From Cucumis sativus (Eukaryota; Streptophyta; Magnoliopsida; Cucurbitales; Cucurbitaceae), in NCBI RefSeq assembly GCF_000004075.3, contig NC_026658.2, forward strand, positions 12,946,075 to 13,010,074: 64,000 nucleotides of DNA, written 5' to 3'. The first letter of the stretch is position 1. Each line of letters begins with the position of its first letter. Below, in pieces: positions 30,756 through 42,512 of the stretch. The notes beneath the pieces were generated by a model, which was not told where the DNA came from, searched no databases, and was given only the letters and a program-made list of their open reading frames with translations. Position numbers and translations under genes: made by a program.

Positions 30756-33700
30756 CACTACTAGAAAAATGGGCTTTCTTGACGGTTGTTGTTTTCCTTT
30801 CTTGACGTTTTTTAGACGTCAAGAATTTCTATTAAATTCTTGACATTTTTTCAACGTCAAGAATATGTATTAAATTCTTGACATTTTTAAAATGTCAAGA
30901 ATATTTATAAATTCGACATTCTTGACGTTTTTTAAACGTCAAGTAATATGTATTTTTTCTTGACGTTTTAAACACGTCAAAAAATATCAATTAAATTCTT
31001 GACGTTTTTAAAACGTCAAAAAATTTTATAGGAAGACAAAGAGACTCATTTTCCAAAATTCTTGACGTTTTTTAAATAAACGTCGAGTAAGATGCTTTTC
31101 CTTACGTTTTAAAAAACGTCAAGGATTACTAAACATTATAAAAATGTGCATTTTCTCTCTTCTTCCGCGAAATCGTCATCAACGTTGAAAAAGCCCCAAC
31201 TCTCCTCTTAATTCCCTTCGAAAACATCAAGTGGTCATCCGTTTTCCTTCTTCCGCGCGTCGTTTCGTTCACAAAATCGAAATACCCAAAATCGTTCTCC
31301 CGTCCGTCGTTCTTCCCGTCAAGTCTTTGGACTGATCTTCGGCAATGGTAATTGTCGCTCTTCATTCTTGTGCTTCGAGATTTATTTTATAAGGTTTGGC
31401 AAAATCTATTAGAAGGGTTTTAAGGCTTGGCCAGAATCAAATCTCACTTTCGACTAGCTGATTTCCCCTTTCTTCCCTTGGACAATGTTGCTTTCATGTC
31501 CTTGTTCTTCTTGGGTGCTGGTGGTGCCCTTATCTGGACAATTTTGATTTATTCAAAATTCAAAGTATCCCGTGGACAACGAGACAATGGACCTTCCTTC
31601 ATTGACTCTCTGTCGCTTTCTCCTTTTACTCTCCGCCCCACATGGCAGTACTCTCAGGTACACTCTCAAACAATCGTTGCTCTTCTTTCATTTTGCATTA
31701 TTTTTACTTTTCAAACATGCTTCTTCAAATCATTTACTCTCGTCAAACTCATACCCACCATCACCGTTTCTAGTCAAAATTTCCTTCTCCAAACAATATC
31801 ATTTCCCCCTCTCCCTTTGAAACGACCTATTTTTTTCATTCTGCCCACCAACTGTTTGATGAATTAACACCCTCCACCAACCCCTTTTTTTACCCCTTTT
31901 ATTGTGCTTTCAAACTTCACTTCCCTGACTCACGGTTAACCCCTCTTCCAACTCTCCACCTTGCTTTTGTGGTATCTTCATTGCCTCCGTTTTGATTTTC
32001 CTTGTGGGGTTTTTCCCTTTTCTTGTTTCTGTTGATCTTTTGTGTGGGTTTGGTTTATAATTGATTTTTTGTATATATTGCTTCAGCCATTATTGATATG
32101 AATGTGTGAGTAACATCCTAATGTTTAGTTTGAATATCACTCTTAATAATGTATAGTTAAACAGAATGGGGGAGTTTTTTTAATTGAAGAAATGATTGTG
32201 AGAAAATTGTGTTTTTGTTTCTTTCTCATGTAATGACTTCCATAAGGTATTGGAAACTTTTATTCACCAGTCACAAGAACTATTAGTCATCTAGGTTTTT
32301 ACAAGAGAACAAATATGGTGAAATTTATTATTCCATCAATCACTTCTCTCTTTGTTCATGGTAATGAAAATCCACCTGCTTTTAAAATTACAGGAGGTAA
32401 AATGCATATCATTTGTTAACCAAGTCACTTATTGCAGACTAGAAAAAAAAAAAGGTAACAAGCAATTTGTTCACCAAGTTTGCCCTTTTCCATATTGTTT
32501 AATTTTTTTGTGTTACATTGTCATATTAACTATAGTTGCAAAAATAAGTAACAAGCAATTTATTTTTCTAGAACTCAAAGACAATAATAGTTGAATATCA
32601 AGTTTTGATTTATGCATATTTTTTGTATTGATTTTTTGTTTGATTGTGTTGAAAGAAAGTTATAGTTCGAAGTGTTAGAGACTTGACCACCTTAGATTTG
32701 CAATTCTATTAGGTCTTATTCTCTTCTCTCGTGCATTATAATTATTAAGTGTGTAGAATAACATGTGGTGTTTGTTTAATTTTACAATGCACTTACTTTC
32801 CCCTCACGAGTTACTACCCTTTTGATGATTGAATTTAATTGTGTTTCTTTTATTATTTTAGAGATTATTCTTTGATATTTAGAACAAAATGATGTGTCTT
32901 TCATTTTTAATTTCCTCTGAAGAAAAATATGCAAAGAAGAAACTATTGTTGAGTTTTGTGTTATATATATACAAAAACATTTCTTCAATGGTTGAGACAT
33001 TTCGCACGCGACTTGAAGGATAATCTTGAAGTTTATCGATCTGCGATAAATAGTATTTGTAGTCATTCAGATTCTTGATTTTTACTACATTTTCCTATTT
33101 GGTTTCTTATTGCTACAGTGAGGGAGAAACTAGGATGAAGGTATAATTTGTTTCAACCATATGCTACTTTGCATTTGGGTGCCTTTTTTCTGAAGATCTT
33201 TCTTTATTTTGTATTGGTCATATGAAGTTTATGCATGGTTCCCTTCATAGTTGTCTAAGGTTTAGGATTCTTTCCTTCAGCCACTAATCTAATGATAACC
33301 AATGGTTGAAATGAATGAGAATGAGTATTATGTGGTTTTTTATTTAGTTTGTTAGGTTGCAATCTTCCGGTAGGTTTTCCATTGAAAATATCTTATTAGA
33401 AGCTCAACGAGCTTTGGGTAAGTGTTTTCTTTAGCGAGAGAATTGGTTAAGTATTTTTTGTTTATATTTTTTATTATTAACTGGTCATTGTTTCTTACTT
33501 CCCTCTAATTCTCTTTATATTTTTGTTTATATGTTGATGTTGCAATTATGGAAAAAGAAATCACGGAGTTCTTATAATTTTGGTGATGAAACTAGTAAGG
33601 GGCACTTTCTCTTCATTGTGCCCTTTAAATGTTGATTATTGTGATTTAATTTTCTATAGCCCATTGGAATGTTGTTTAAGCACTTCTGCAATAGATCTCA

Positions 33701-35742
33701 ATGAACCATTTTGTTCTGAATATATATGGGACTTATGGACAAAGGATATTGTGCTGATTTTATTCTTCCAATGAATTAAGGTTCAGGTTTGGCATTGAAT
33801 AGAATGAATGCAAGTGATGGATGAGAATGTATTCCACATTTGATGAGTTTATTTGCTTAAATTTTGATTTTTTTGATTAAGCTTTACTCACAAAAAGAGT
33901 TGTATTTTTATGACAGTTTTGATTTTATGGGCCAGCAAGAAAATTAAACCATCTCATAGGTATCTATGCCTAAGGTTGGTATTTAGCACTATTTATTTTC
34001 TTTGTTTTCTTTTTCTATTTATTAATTAATAATTAATCAATCTCTATTAATTTTTAAGTAGTAGTGTGAACTATTTGTTACTCTGACTGGTTTGCAATGT
34101 TCTGTATTGTAATTTTAATGTCATTATTTTTTGTTCTTTGGAGAAATATTTATTGTAGTATTGATATACTACACAACACTAACTCTACATGCTCACACTG
34201 ACACCAACACTGCTTTCTATTGTGATAAAAGTTTTTTTCTTCCACAATAGATTACAATTTTTTTACATGGGCAACAATTTTTTATCTGATGCTTTGATGT
34301 TCTTTTAACACGTTCTTATCCAATTTTTGTGAGCACATACATACTTAAATCATTGTGAACTATAACAATAAAGGATGCTCTTACAGCCAAAATTTGTGAT
34401 TGAATGACTGATCATGCTTGAAAAACAGTAAGTTGTGAATATGTAATAATATAGTTCTGCCATCCATATGAGGTGTCAATTCTCTTTTTGTTTAATCATT
34501 CATAGCTAGCATTACTACCAGTAGGAACACTTGGTATAAGTTTGATTAATCCATGACTAAGGTATAATGCATCTTGTAATGAGCGGGTATATTTCTTTAT
34601 TGCTTTTGTTGTTCTTTGCTCGAATCCAACCTGACTGTTCGAATATATATTTGATGCATGTAGATCTAGTTATATATATGTGTGTGACATTTTACTCTTT
34701 GAATTTTGTAGATTAATCCTTATGAATTTTCAAATGATAGGATAATTAGTCATTAAATTGTACTCACGTTGAAATGCTTGAAATATGCAAATTGCAGCAA
34801 GTGTCCACATCATCCTCCATTGCAGGAAGTGTTCGATCATGACATAGTTTTATCTAATGACTTGATGTGCGAAGCAGAAATCAACCTTCAACCATGATAA
34901 CATCAACAATAGCATTTGGAGATGCTGAAATGCTTGAGAATATGCATATTTGAAAGTGGTTGAAGTCGGATGACAATGCCCTCATCGATGACAACGATGT
35001 CGTCATCGTCAACGAAAAGCTTAAACAAGAGGTGTCACTCAAGCTCCAAAATGTTGATTGGTACACTTAAGAATACTACCATAATATTGATTGCTATACT
35101 TTTAAGACTAGATTTATTGTAGCTAGATAGTTTTGGGATAAGTTAGTTGATTAGGATGTTGAGTTGAATGGCAATTTGATAGAGTTATTTATATTGTCTT
35201 TGTAAATGATATGAAATATTCATATATATATATATATGTAAAGTTTTGGAAATGATTATATATATATAGTGAAAGATTTTTTTTATATATGTTCAAGTTT
35301 TGAAACTATATTAATATCGTTGTCCAACTATACAGGACTATGGGAGCACAATACAGGAACAAAAATATCATTGAATTAATTTTTTTAAAAAAATTGAAAC
35401 ATGCTTGACGGTTTTTAAATATCATAATCAAGTGCATTCTTGACGGTTTTAAAATGTCATAAATAAGTGCATTCTTGACGGTTTTAAAATGTCATAAACA
35501 ATGAATTTCTTGAAGGTTATTAAATGTCATGAACATTCATACACTTGACGGTTTTTAACTGTCATGAAAATTTGTATATTTGACGTTTATAAAACGTCAA
35601 CGTTAACTATTCTTGACGTTTTTCTCAACTGTCAAGAACTTTGGCTTGCTTGACGCTGGCTTCAAGGACGGTTTTAAAACTGTCAAGAATAGTGATTCTT
35701 AACAATTTAAAAACGTCAAGAGAGCCTGTTTTTGTAGTAGTG
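30756..35742. mobile_element. CACTA (En/Spm-like) transposon 1 with 3-bp TSD
   Basis: The termini CACTACTAGAAAAATGGGC and GCCTGTTTTTGTAGTAGTG are inverted repeats of the CACTA type, flanked by the 3-bp duplication TAT (30753-30755 and 35743-35745). Both ends carry subterminal arrays of hairpin-like TTGACGTTTTTAAACGTCAA words (about 30775-31125 and 35400-35715), as expected for transposase-binding sites. The 4987-bp interior has no recognisable transposase. 31130-31370 looks like a GC-richer leader, and 31427-31867 is an open frame of unknown identity. It is therefore a non-autonomous element, possibly with captured sequence. Confidence 0.9.
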
Positions 35743-36529
35743 TATGTTCCCAGAATGTGACATTTTGAGATATATGGAGTTTTTTGGAAAGATGATTCCA
35801 ACAACGTAAACCTTTATGTTTGGTGCCATAGCCAAGGAAGCAACAAAGGTGGGCCCATGGTTCAAGTTTAGTGTGTTCATGAGGATGGAGAAGAACAAAG
35901 CAGGCACAACAAAAAACTTTAAGGTTAGAGTAGTTGGGAGAAGTACCATATAGTCTTTCGAATGGAGAGGTATTCTGAAGAACTAAGGAAGGAAGACGAT
36001 TGATGGTATAGACGGTTGTAAGAGCAGCTTCACCCTAAAATTTTTCAGGACAGGAGGCAGAAAGAAGGAGGGCATGAACTGAGTCAAGAATGTGGCGATG
36101 TTTGCGCTTAGCACACCTATTTTGTTGAGAGGTATGAGGACATGAGCGCTGAACAAGAGTACCATGTTGGGAGAGAAAGGAAAGAAGAGTGGAGTCTTTA
36201 TACTCCAAGGCATTATAAGTGCGAAGAGTTTTGATAGGACAAGAGAATTGAGTGTGAATCATGTTAGCAAACTCAATATAAGTGCGTGATAATTCAGAAC
36301 GATGCTTAAGAAAATAAATCCATGTAAATCGAGAGTAGTCATCAATGAATAAAACATAGTAGCGATATTCATTAACAGTAGTAGTAGGGGCAGGACCCCA
36401 AATGTTAGAATGAACTAAATCAAATGGTTTCTCACATATAGAAGTGGATTGAGAAAAAGACAAAGCAAGTTGTTTAGCAAGTTTGCAATTTAAACAGTTG
36501 AAAGGAACAAACTTAGTTAGATTATTCAA
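35743..36529 (-). pseudogene. Copia integrase core, all three catalytic acids substituted
   Basis: Frame 36035-36529 is a Ty1/copia integrase: FVPFNCLNCKLAKQLAL (end of the zinc domain), FDLVHSNIWGPAP, YYVLFIDDYSRFTWIYFL, CPIKTLRTYNALEYK, CAKRKHRHILDSVHALL. By alignment with the family, the three D, D, E positions are Asn (HSN), Tyr (RTY) and Lys (AKR). The frame then continues, broken by a stop near 36035, through the linker (35743-36000) up to the CACTA insertion. Integrase activity is not possible. Confidence 0.85.
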
Positions 36530-37500
36530 ATTGTTAACAGAATTAAATGACGAAGTTTTTCAGAAGAAGCATGACCAAGACAAAGGTGCCACTGATATCT
36601 GTCAGATTCAGTGACAGGAGCAAAAATGGAGGAAGAAGAAGGAAGCTGAAGAGATATGAGCTCAAACAATCTTCCCACTTTGCAACCCGTACCAATCGTT
36701 CGTCCCGTCTGTAGATCATGAACCAGACAACCATTAGGGGAAAAGGAAACAGTTAAGCCAAGGTCACATAATTGACTAACAGATACAAGATTAAATGTCA
36801 AGTTGGGAACATAGTAAGTTTGAGGAAGATGTAGATTAGGAGTGTCAATGGTACCAGTATGAGTATGAGGGATGTTCATACAGTTACCATCAGCAACATA
36901 AATAGAATGTAAGGATTTTGTAGGGCTAGAAGTAGACATGAGAGAAAAGTCAGAGGTTGTATGGTTACAACAAGCAGAATCAAGAAGCCATCGATTACCT
37001 GGTGAGACAGCAAGAGCAGATGATGATGAAATTAACTGATTCAATAGGCTCTGAAGATCACTTAGCTGAATTGGGGAGTTGGAGTCATCTGAAGTAGCAA
37101 CAATGACAAAGGAGGTACCTGGTTTAGTAAATTTTTTGTCTTTGGTAGGCATACCAGGAGGTCGAGGTGGTCTTGTAGGACAATTATCCAAAATATGACC
37201 ACGTTTATGACAGTACTTGCACTATATTTTAGGACAATCAATAAATTTATGACCAGAGAGTTTGCAATTCTTACAAAACATGTTTGATGCTCTATTAGGT
37301 GGATAAGTGCTTGCAAGGACAACATCAGAATGTTTAGCGAGATTGATGCCAAGACGCTTCTCTTCAAACAAAGTTTCTTGGATAGAAGCATCCAATGAGG
37401 GCAAGGGACTCCGATGGAGTAAGGCAGCCCTGACCGATTCATATTCTCGATGTAATCCCATAAGGACCTTAATAAAACGAAGATGATCATTGCTAATTTT
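36530..37500 (-). pseudogene. Copia gag C-terminus, protease and integrase zinc domain
   Basis: Frames 37222-37461 and 36526-37191 give gag end and protease: two knuckles CKNCKLSGHKFIDC and CKYCHKRGHILDNC (both CX2CX4HX4C, with a stop between them), then the protease box RWLLDSACCNHTT in which DSA replaces the usual DSG, then TYYVPNLTFNLVSVSQLCD, and WHLCLGHASSEKLRHL, which starts the integrase zinc domain. Confidence 0.85.
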
Positions 37501-38016
37501 AGCTTGATCAAGCTGAGTCCAGATGGGTTGGAGAACTGTCTGTGATAGTAATGTGCTAATCCAATAGATTTAAAGCGTGTAGCCCATAGCATCAAATTGT
37601 GCATGTATAGCAGGAATAGAAGTGTTACCAAGTCATGTGATAATTTGATGATTCTTACTGTCCCAATCTTCGAGGCATTTAATAAATTATTCCTTGTCCT
37701 TGTCCTGTTTATTTGGTTTAGTTATCTCGTCAGTTACAATGTGCCATAGTTTTTGTCCAATTAGAAAACTTTTCATTTGATTTGTCCGTGATAGTAATTT
37801 GTTCCATAAGTATTGTGCTAATGGGTCTGATAATATGGTCTCCCTCCATTGAATCTGAAAAATCCCACTTGTAAGAGTAACTGAGTATGCAGGAGCGTCA
37901 ACCACAAATATAACGTGGACGAATCGGGTCTGTTTTATATTCATGGTTAGAGTTGCGAACTTGCGAACTCGGCTTGAGTTCGTGGCTGGATTGCGATCGG
38001 TTGCGAATCGTGACAA
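37501..38016 (-). pseudogene. Copia gag N-terminal region
   Basis: The frame 37687-38016 includes LAQYLWNKLLSRTNQMKSF and LIGQKLWHIVTDE, typical of the retrotransposon gag (UBN2-type) region. It stops at 37687, and related text (CLEDWDSKNHQIIT and QLDQAKISNDHLRFIKVLMG) continues in the same direction up to the knuckles with stops. Confidence 0.75.
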
Positions 38017-38035
38017 AAACGTGGAGTTTGTGATG

Positions 38036-38191
38036 GACGCGGACGAAGACGGGCGTGAATCGAAGCTGCGAATGGACGCGGATGAAGACGAACGTGAATC
38101 GGAGCTGCGAATGGTTGCAGACGAAGACGGACGTAAATCGGAGCTGCGAACTGACGTGAACGAAGACGGACTTGAATCGGAGCTACGAACG
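38036..38191. repeat. four 39-bp tandem repeats in the Copia leader
   Basis: Units start at 38036, 38075, 38114 and 38153 (GACGCGGACGAAGACGGGCG and variants). The 39-bp period equals 13 codons, so the plus strand shows a 13-residue repeat (ADEDGRESELRM-like). The repeat lies between primer site and gag of a minus-strand element, so that plus-strand frame is probably accidental. Confidence 0.85.
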
Positions 38192-38460
38192 AACGTGCGA
38201 TCTGGGTTTAACGGATCTGGGTTCGTCGGATCTGATTTGCAAGAGACCGACGCGTGGATCGTTGAACGGAGATGAACGACGTGTGGACTGTTGAACGGAG
38301 ACGAGGTTCGCAGCTGTGAGATCTATTCTTCAGATCCGAACAAGAGACTTGCAGACAGATATCGATGGCGGACGACAGGAGAACGATGTGAGGTTTTTCG
38401 TCAGCGGAGATCGTTGGCTTCACGGCAGAGATCGGCGACGGCTATACAATAACCCTAGGT

Positions 38461-38477
38461 TAAAAGCTCTGATACCA
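38461..38477 (-). other. Copia primer-binding site (tRNA-Met)
   Basis: The minus strand reads TGGTATCAGAGCTTTTA, a perfect 12-base match to the standard plant Copia primer site, immediately adjacent to the LTR ending ..AATCACA. Confidence 0.9.
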
Positions 38478-38609
38478 TGTGATTTAATATTATTTATTGA
38501 TTAAGATAAGTATTTCATTTTACAATAGTCTGACTAAATAAATAGATCTATACAACATAAATAAGGTAACAAATGTAATTAAGCCTAAAATGAAGAATTT
38601 ACATTAATA
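38478..38609 (-). repeat. Copia 5' LTR (short)
   Basis: About 132 bp next to the primer site, aligned with 28603-28721. The outer boundary is set by the end of similarity near ATTAATA. Confidence 0.75.
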
Positions 38610-38940
38610 GTCTTTTATATTTTAATGGTTGTACATTAGATCACATGAGTTGAACATAGAAAAAAAGGAATGCAGGTTGACTATAATTAATAATTTTATG
38701 ATATATTTTAGTAGTTGTAGATAGTCGTTGATCAGACACAAAAAATAAGTTTACTATATGAGTCAATTTCATGCCTATGAAAGACAAATTAAAATTGTTC
38801 ATTAACATTGCTCATTAAGATAATATCAAGCTAGTATGTTATACTAACTAGTAAAAACATCAACAAATTTAATTAGTAATTTTACCGTCTTTGTATAATA
38901 TATATAAGAAAGAATTATTTAATTTATAATATTGGTGGAT
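38610..38940. other. dispersed repeat flanking CACTA 2
   Basis: No gene. The last ~75 bases (TTACCGTCTTTGTATAATATATATAAG.. region up to ATATTGGTGGAT) match 49470-49530, giving a paralogous copy of this locus without the CACTA insertion. Confidence 0.6.
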
Positions 38941-41900
38941 CACTACTACAAAAACAGGCTCTCTGGACGTTTTTAAACTGTCAAGAATCATTATTCTTGA
39001 AGGTTTTAAAACCGTCGTTGAAGCCAGTGTCAAGAAAGCGAAATTCTTGACAGTTGATAAAAACGTCAAGAATAGTGATTCTTGACAGTTTAAAAACGTC
39101 AAGTATACAAATGTTCATGACAGTTAAAAACCGTCAAGAATGTGAATGTTTATGACATCTTAAAACCGTCAAGAGTATAAGTGTTCATGACATTTAATAA
39201 CCGTCAAGAAATTGATTGTTTATGACATTGAAAAACTGTCAAGGATGTACTTGTTTATGACATTTTAAAACCGTCAAATATGTTATGAATTTTTTTATAA
39301 AAAAAATTGTAATTCAATTATATTTTTGTTCCTGTAATTCAATGATTCTATTTTAACACAAAACTAGTACACATATAAATAAGAACTTTCATATATAACA
39401 ATAACATATAACATTTTTACAAAAAAACTAAGTACACGAAATCTATTGAATTTTCCCAAAGGGATAAATACAAGTAAAATAGAAACTAAACATTGGTAGA
39501 AACTAAATACAATGTATTTTTGTAGATAACTAAATTACATCAAGTCTTGTCGTGAATCAAACGTCAATCACTTGCTTGGTAGCTTCATCACTATAGTAAA
39601 TCAATCGAATATTAGTGCAAAACCTTAGTAATCTGAAATGTGTAGATGTTCCACTTCTACACCATCAGTGTCCTCCATTTCATCTTCTTCACCGTCAGAA
39701 TCGGCATCTCCTTCAAGTCCATTTTCAATAAACTACATATTGTACCAATATAACCATGTGGTCAAAATCATTCTAAATCTCCACAAAAAAAAAAAAAAAG
39801 GCTAGATTTATCATAATGATGCACTAGAAAAAAGATGTTTAAAGAAAAGCAATGACATAAGAAAAATAAAACTAAAGAAACTACGAATGAAGGTAAACAT
39901 AACATAGAAGAATATACCTTGGTACCTAGAGAAGAAACAATAATACATTTTATAAGGGATGGGGGGTCAACAAAGATGTAATTTCTCAAACTATGTCACA
40001 AAAAATGCAGAATTTCCACAAGTGCAATCATGATATCTAAAAGAATTATACAAAACAAGTTACAAAACTTCCACAACACTCAACACTTATTTATTTGAGA
40101 CATATATGCACATGTATTGTGAAGTAAATTTCAAATCAAGAGTACTAAATTATGCTAATCCACATTGAAATTTTTCGAAAAACGTTTCCAACCATTTCTA
40201 AACGAGCCTCTCTCTTCTGCATGGGAGAAAATAGAAATCAAAGTTGTAGTGGTACGTACAAAGATATTGTTCCAATCCATAGATCTTATGGACACTTTTT
40301 GTCTTCACTAAAGATGAAACATATTCCAAGCAACGAAGGCGATGTAAGAATGCAATTTCTACAGTATTTTTGTGTACCTATTGAGAATTCATCCTAGATT
40401 TATAAACACAAATTCATGGATCCTATGTTCATTTTCCTTCTATAACCTTTTTGTTGGTTTTGTTTTCAGGGTAAACAAATTCTTAAGAGAAAGATGATGC
40501 TTATGAATGCTAAGGCAAAAAAAAGCACATGAAATGTGTCATTTATAAGGGAAATAAGAGGGAGGCCCTCGCTGAAGGAAATAAATAAAACCATAATGCC
40601 CCTATCATGTCAGGATTTGGTTTAACAAGAGGATCAATAAATAAAAGACAACAAATATTAGTTCAATATGATCAAGAGAGGAAAGAGTTCTTACCCATCT
40701 ATCTGCTATTGGCAAGTGGTGTAAGTAATAAACTGCACATAAACAATTTAATTCATTGAGAGAAAGGCCAATTTCTCCATAACTTATTGAAGCATCAATT
40801 TCTCCATAACTTACAAATTGCCTACTGTAAAGTAAGCACCATTGCTTTGGAAGATTGAAGCTAAGCTATCATTCTAAACAGGGACAATTCTGATAAATGC
40901 ACCCCAAACAGAATAATAAATTAGAACCTATAACCAAAAATTAAAAAAGAAAAAAGAAAAGAAGTTCTAAGCGTTTAATCCAAATTATGGCATTTTGAGA
41001 ATGGTTACAAAACTAAAGAGTTCATGAAAACTAACCTGATAGGTTGAGGGGTGAAGCCAATAACGTAGTGAGTAAGAGAAGTCCAAACTAAAGATTCGAC
41101 GAGGGAAAGAGGGATCTTGATTAAGCTGGAATAGCATAGCATAGGCCCAAGCTGGGTAGAAATAGAACTGTTTTTGTTTATAGAAAACTTCAACTCTTTG
41201 AATAGCCATAACCAATTCTGGAAACCCATCAACAAGAAGTAAAACGAGAGCAAAAAAAGGGCTACCATGAAGTAATTGTCATCTTCAACATCAATGTCCA
41301 TTCTAGTTAATCAAAACAAGAATCGACCAGTTGATTTCATTGGAGAGAACATCAACTTCAAGATTTGCATCGTCGGTTTAAATACATTTCCTTCATTTGA
41401 TGTGTTTAAATGGGTAAAACAACTAGAACATTCACACGGTAATCAAAACAAATTGCTTCCAGTGTCTAACCATAAGGAAATCCAACGACGACATTCCAAC
41501 CGAAACATTAGCGTAATATAAACTGAAAACCCCCAAATGGAAGGGAACAAGATAGAACAATTTAATCAAAGATAATCGACAAAGAGAAAAGAATACTACG
41601 TACCTTTTTCTTCGAGATCGAAACCGTGTGGAAGCCTTCCATGGAGCCTTCCACTACGTACCTTTCATCAAAATCAAAGGCTGAACATTAAGGTCTTCGC
41701 CCTTTAGGCAGTTCGCCCAGCACAGCAGTCACAACTCGTTCTCTTTCAAGAAGTTTGAGACTGAGATTCTGAACGAGTAGGATGAAATACGGATGAAATA
41801 GAAGGGGAGAGGTAGTGGGTTGCTGCTGGTTGTCATCAGTGTTCGTCGGCTGCCGCAGGAGAGGGTTGAGAACTTGGGATTTGCCGTCGCTTGAAGAGAG

Positions 41901-42512
41901 GGTTAGGGATTTGGTGTTTATTTTTATCGTGGAAGAGGAAGAGAAATTGGGGATTATAAAAAAATTATATATATTTTTTTTTATTATTATTTTATAGAAC
42001 TTTGACGTTTTTAAAACGTCAAGAAAAACATCTCACTTGACGTTTAAAAAATGTCAAGAAATTAAAAAACTTACCTCCATTAAATTTCTTTCAAATACTT
42101 TAAGCAAATTTAAAAACGTCAAGCAATTTTTACAATAGTCTTGACGTTTTAAAATCGTCAAGAATATTTTATAAATTTCTTGACGTTTTAGAGCCGTCAA
42201 GAATATTTTATAAATTTCTTGACGTTTTTAAAAACGTCAAGGATTTTTTTATAAATTTCTTGACGTTTTTAAAACGTCAAGTAAAATTTTAAATTCTTGA
42301 CATTTAAGAAACGTCAAGCATGTCGAATTCATACGCTTCTTGACGTTTTAAGAACGTCAAAAAATTAATAGATATTTCTTGATGTTTTAAAAACGTCAAG
42401 AAAAAATTCTTGACGTTTTTTATTAAAAATGAAATCTTTCTTGACGTTTTTCGAAAAAAAACGTCAAGAAAGGAAAACAGCAACCGTCAAGAAAGCCCAT
42501 TTTTCTAGTAGC
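38941..42512. mobile_element. CACTA (En/Spm-like) transposon 2, inverted relative to 1
   Basis: It begins CACTACTACAAAAACAGGCT and ends AGCCCATTTTTCTAGTAGC, the same two termini as CACTA 1 but swapped, so it is a relative in the opposite orientation. The flanking GAT at 38938-38940 and 42513-42515 is the 3-bp duplication, and the last bases of the right end have mutated (TG to C). Subterminal TTGACGTTTTTAAACGTCAA arrays lie at 38960-39290 and 41998-42490. The interior of about 2.7 kb contains no recognisable transposase; 39640-39730 would encode an acidic stretch on the minus strand. Interior sequence differs from CACTA 1. Confidence 0.88.

Larger units (their letters stand above)
28603..38609 (-). 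mobile_element. Copia retrotransposon, minus strand, with nested CACTA
   Basis: Read on the minus strand: a short LTR (38609-38478), a primer site, leader, gag, protease, integrase, RT, RNase H, PPT and a short LTR (28721-28603). A 4987-bp CACTA transposon sits between integrase and RT. Without it the element is about 5.0 kb, a normal Copia size. The order gag-PR-IN-RT-RH is diagnostic of Ty1/copia. Stops, frameshifts and substituted integrase catalytic residues show that it is dead. No target duplication was recognised. Confidence 0.85.

Noticed and set aside
37943..38275. Plus-strand frame with a 13-residue acidic repeat
   Set aside because: As a gene it is unconvincing: it lies in the leader of a minus-strand retrotransposon, and its openness follows from the 39-bp repeat period. 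The repeat itself is kept as a feature.
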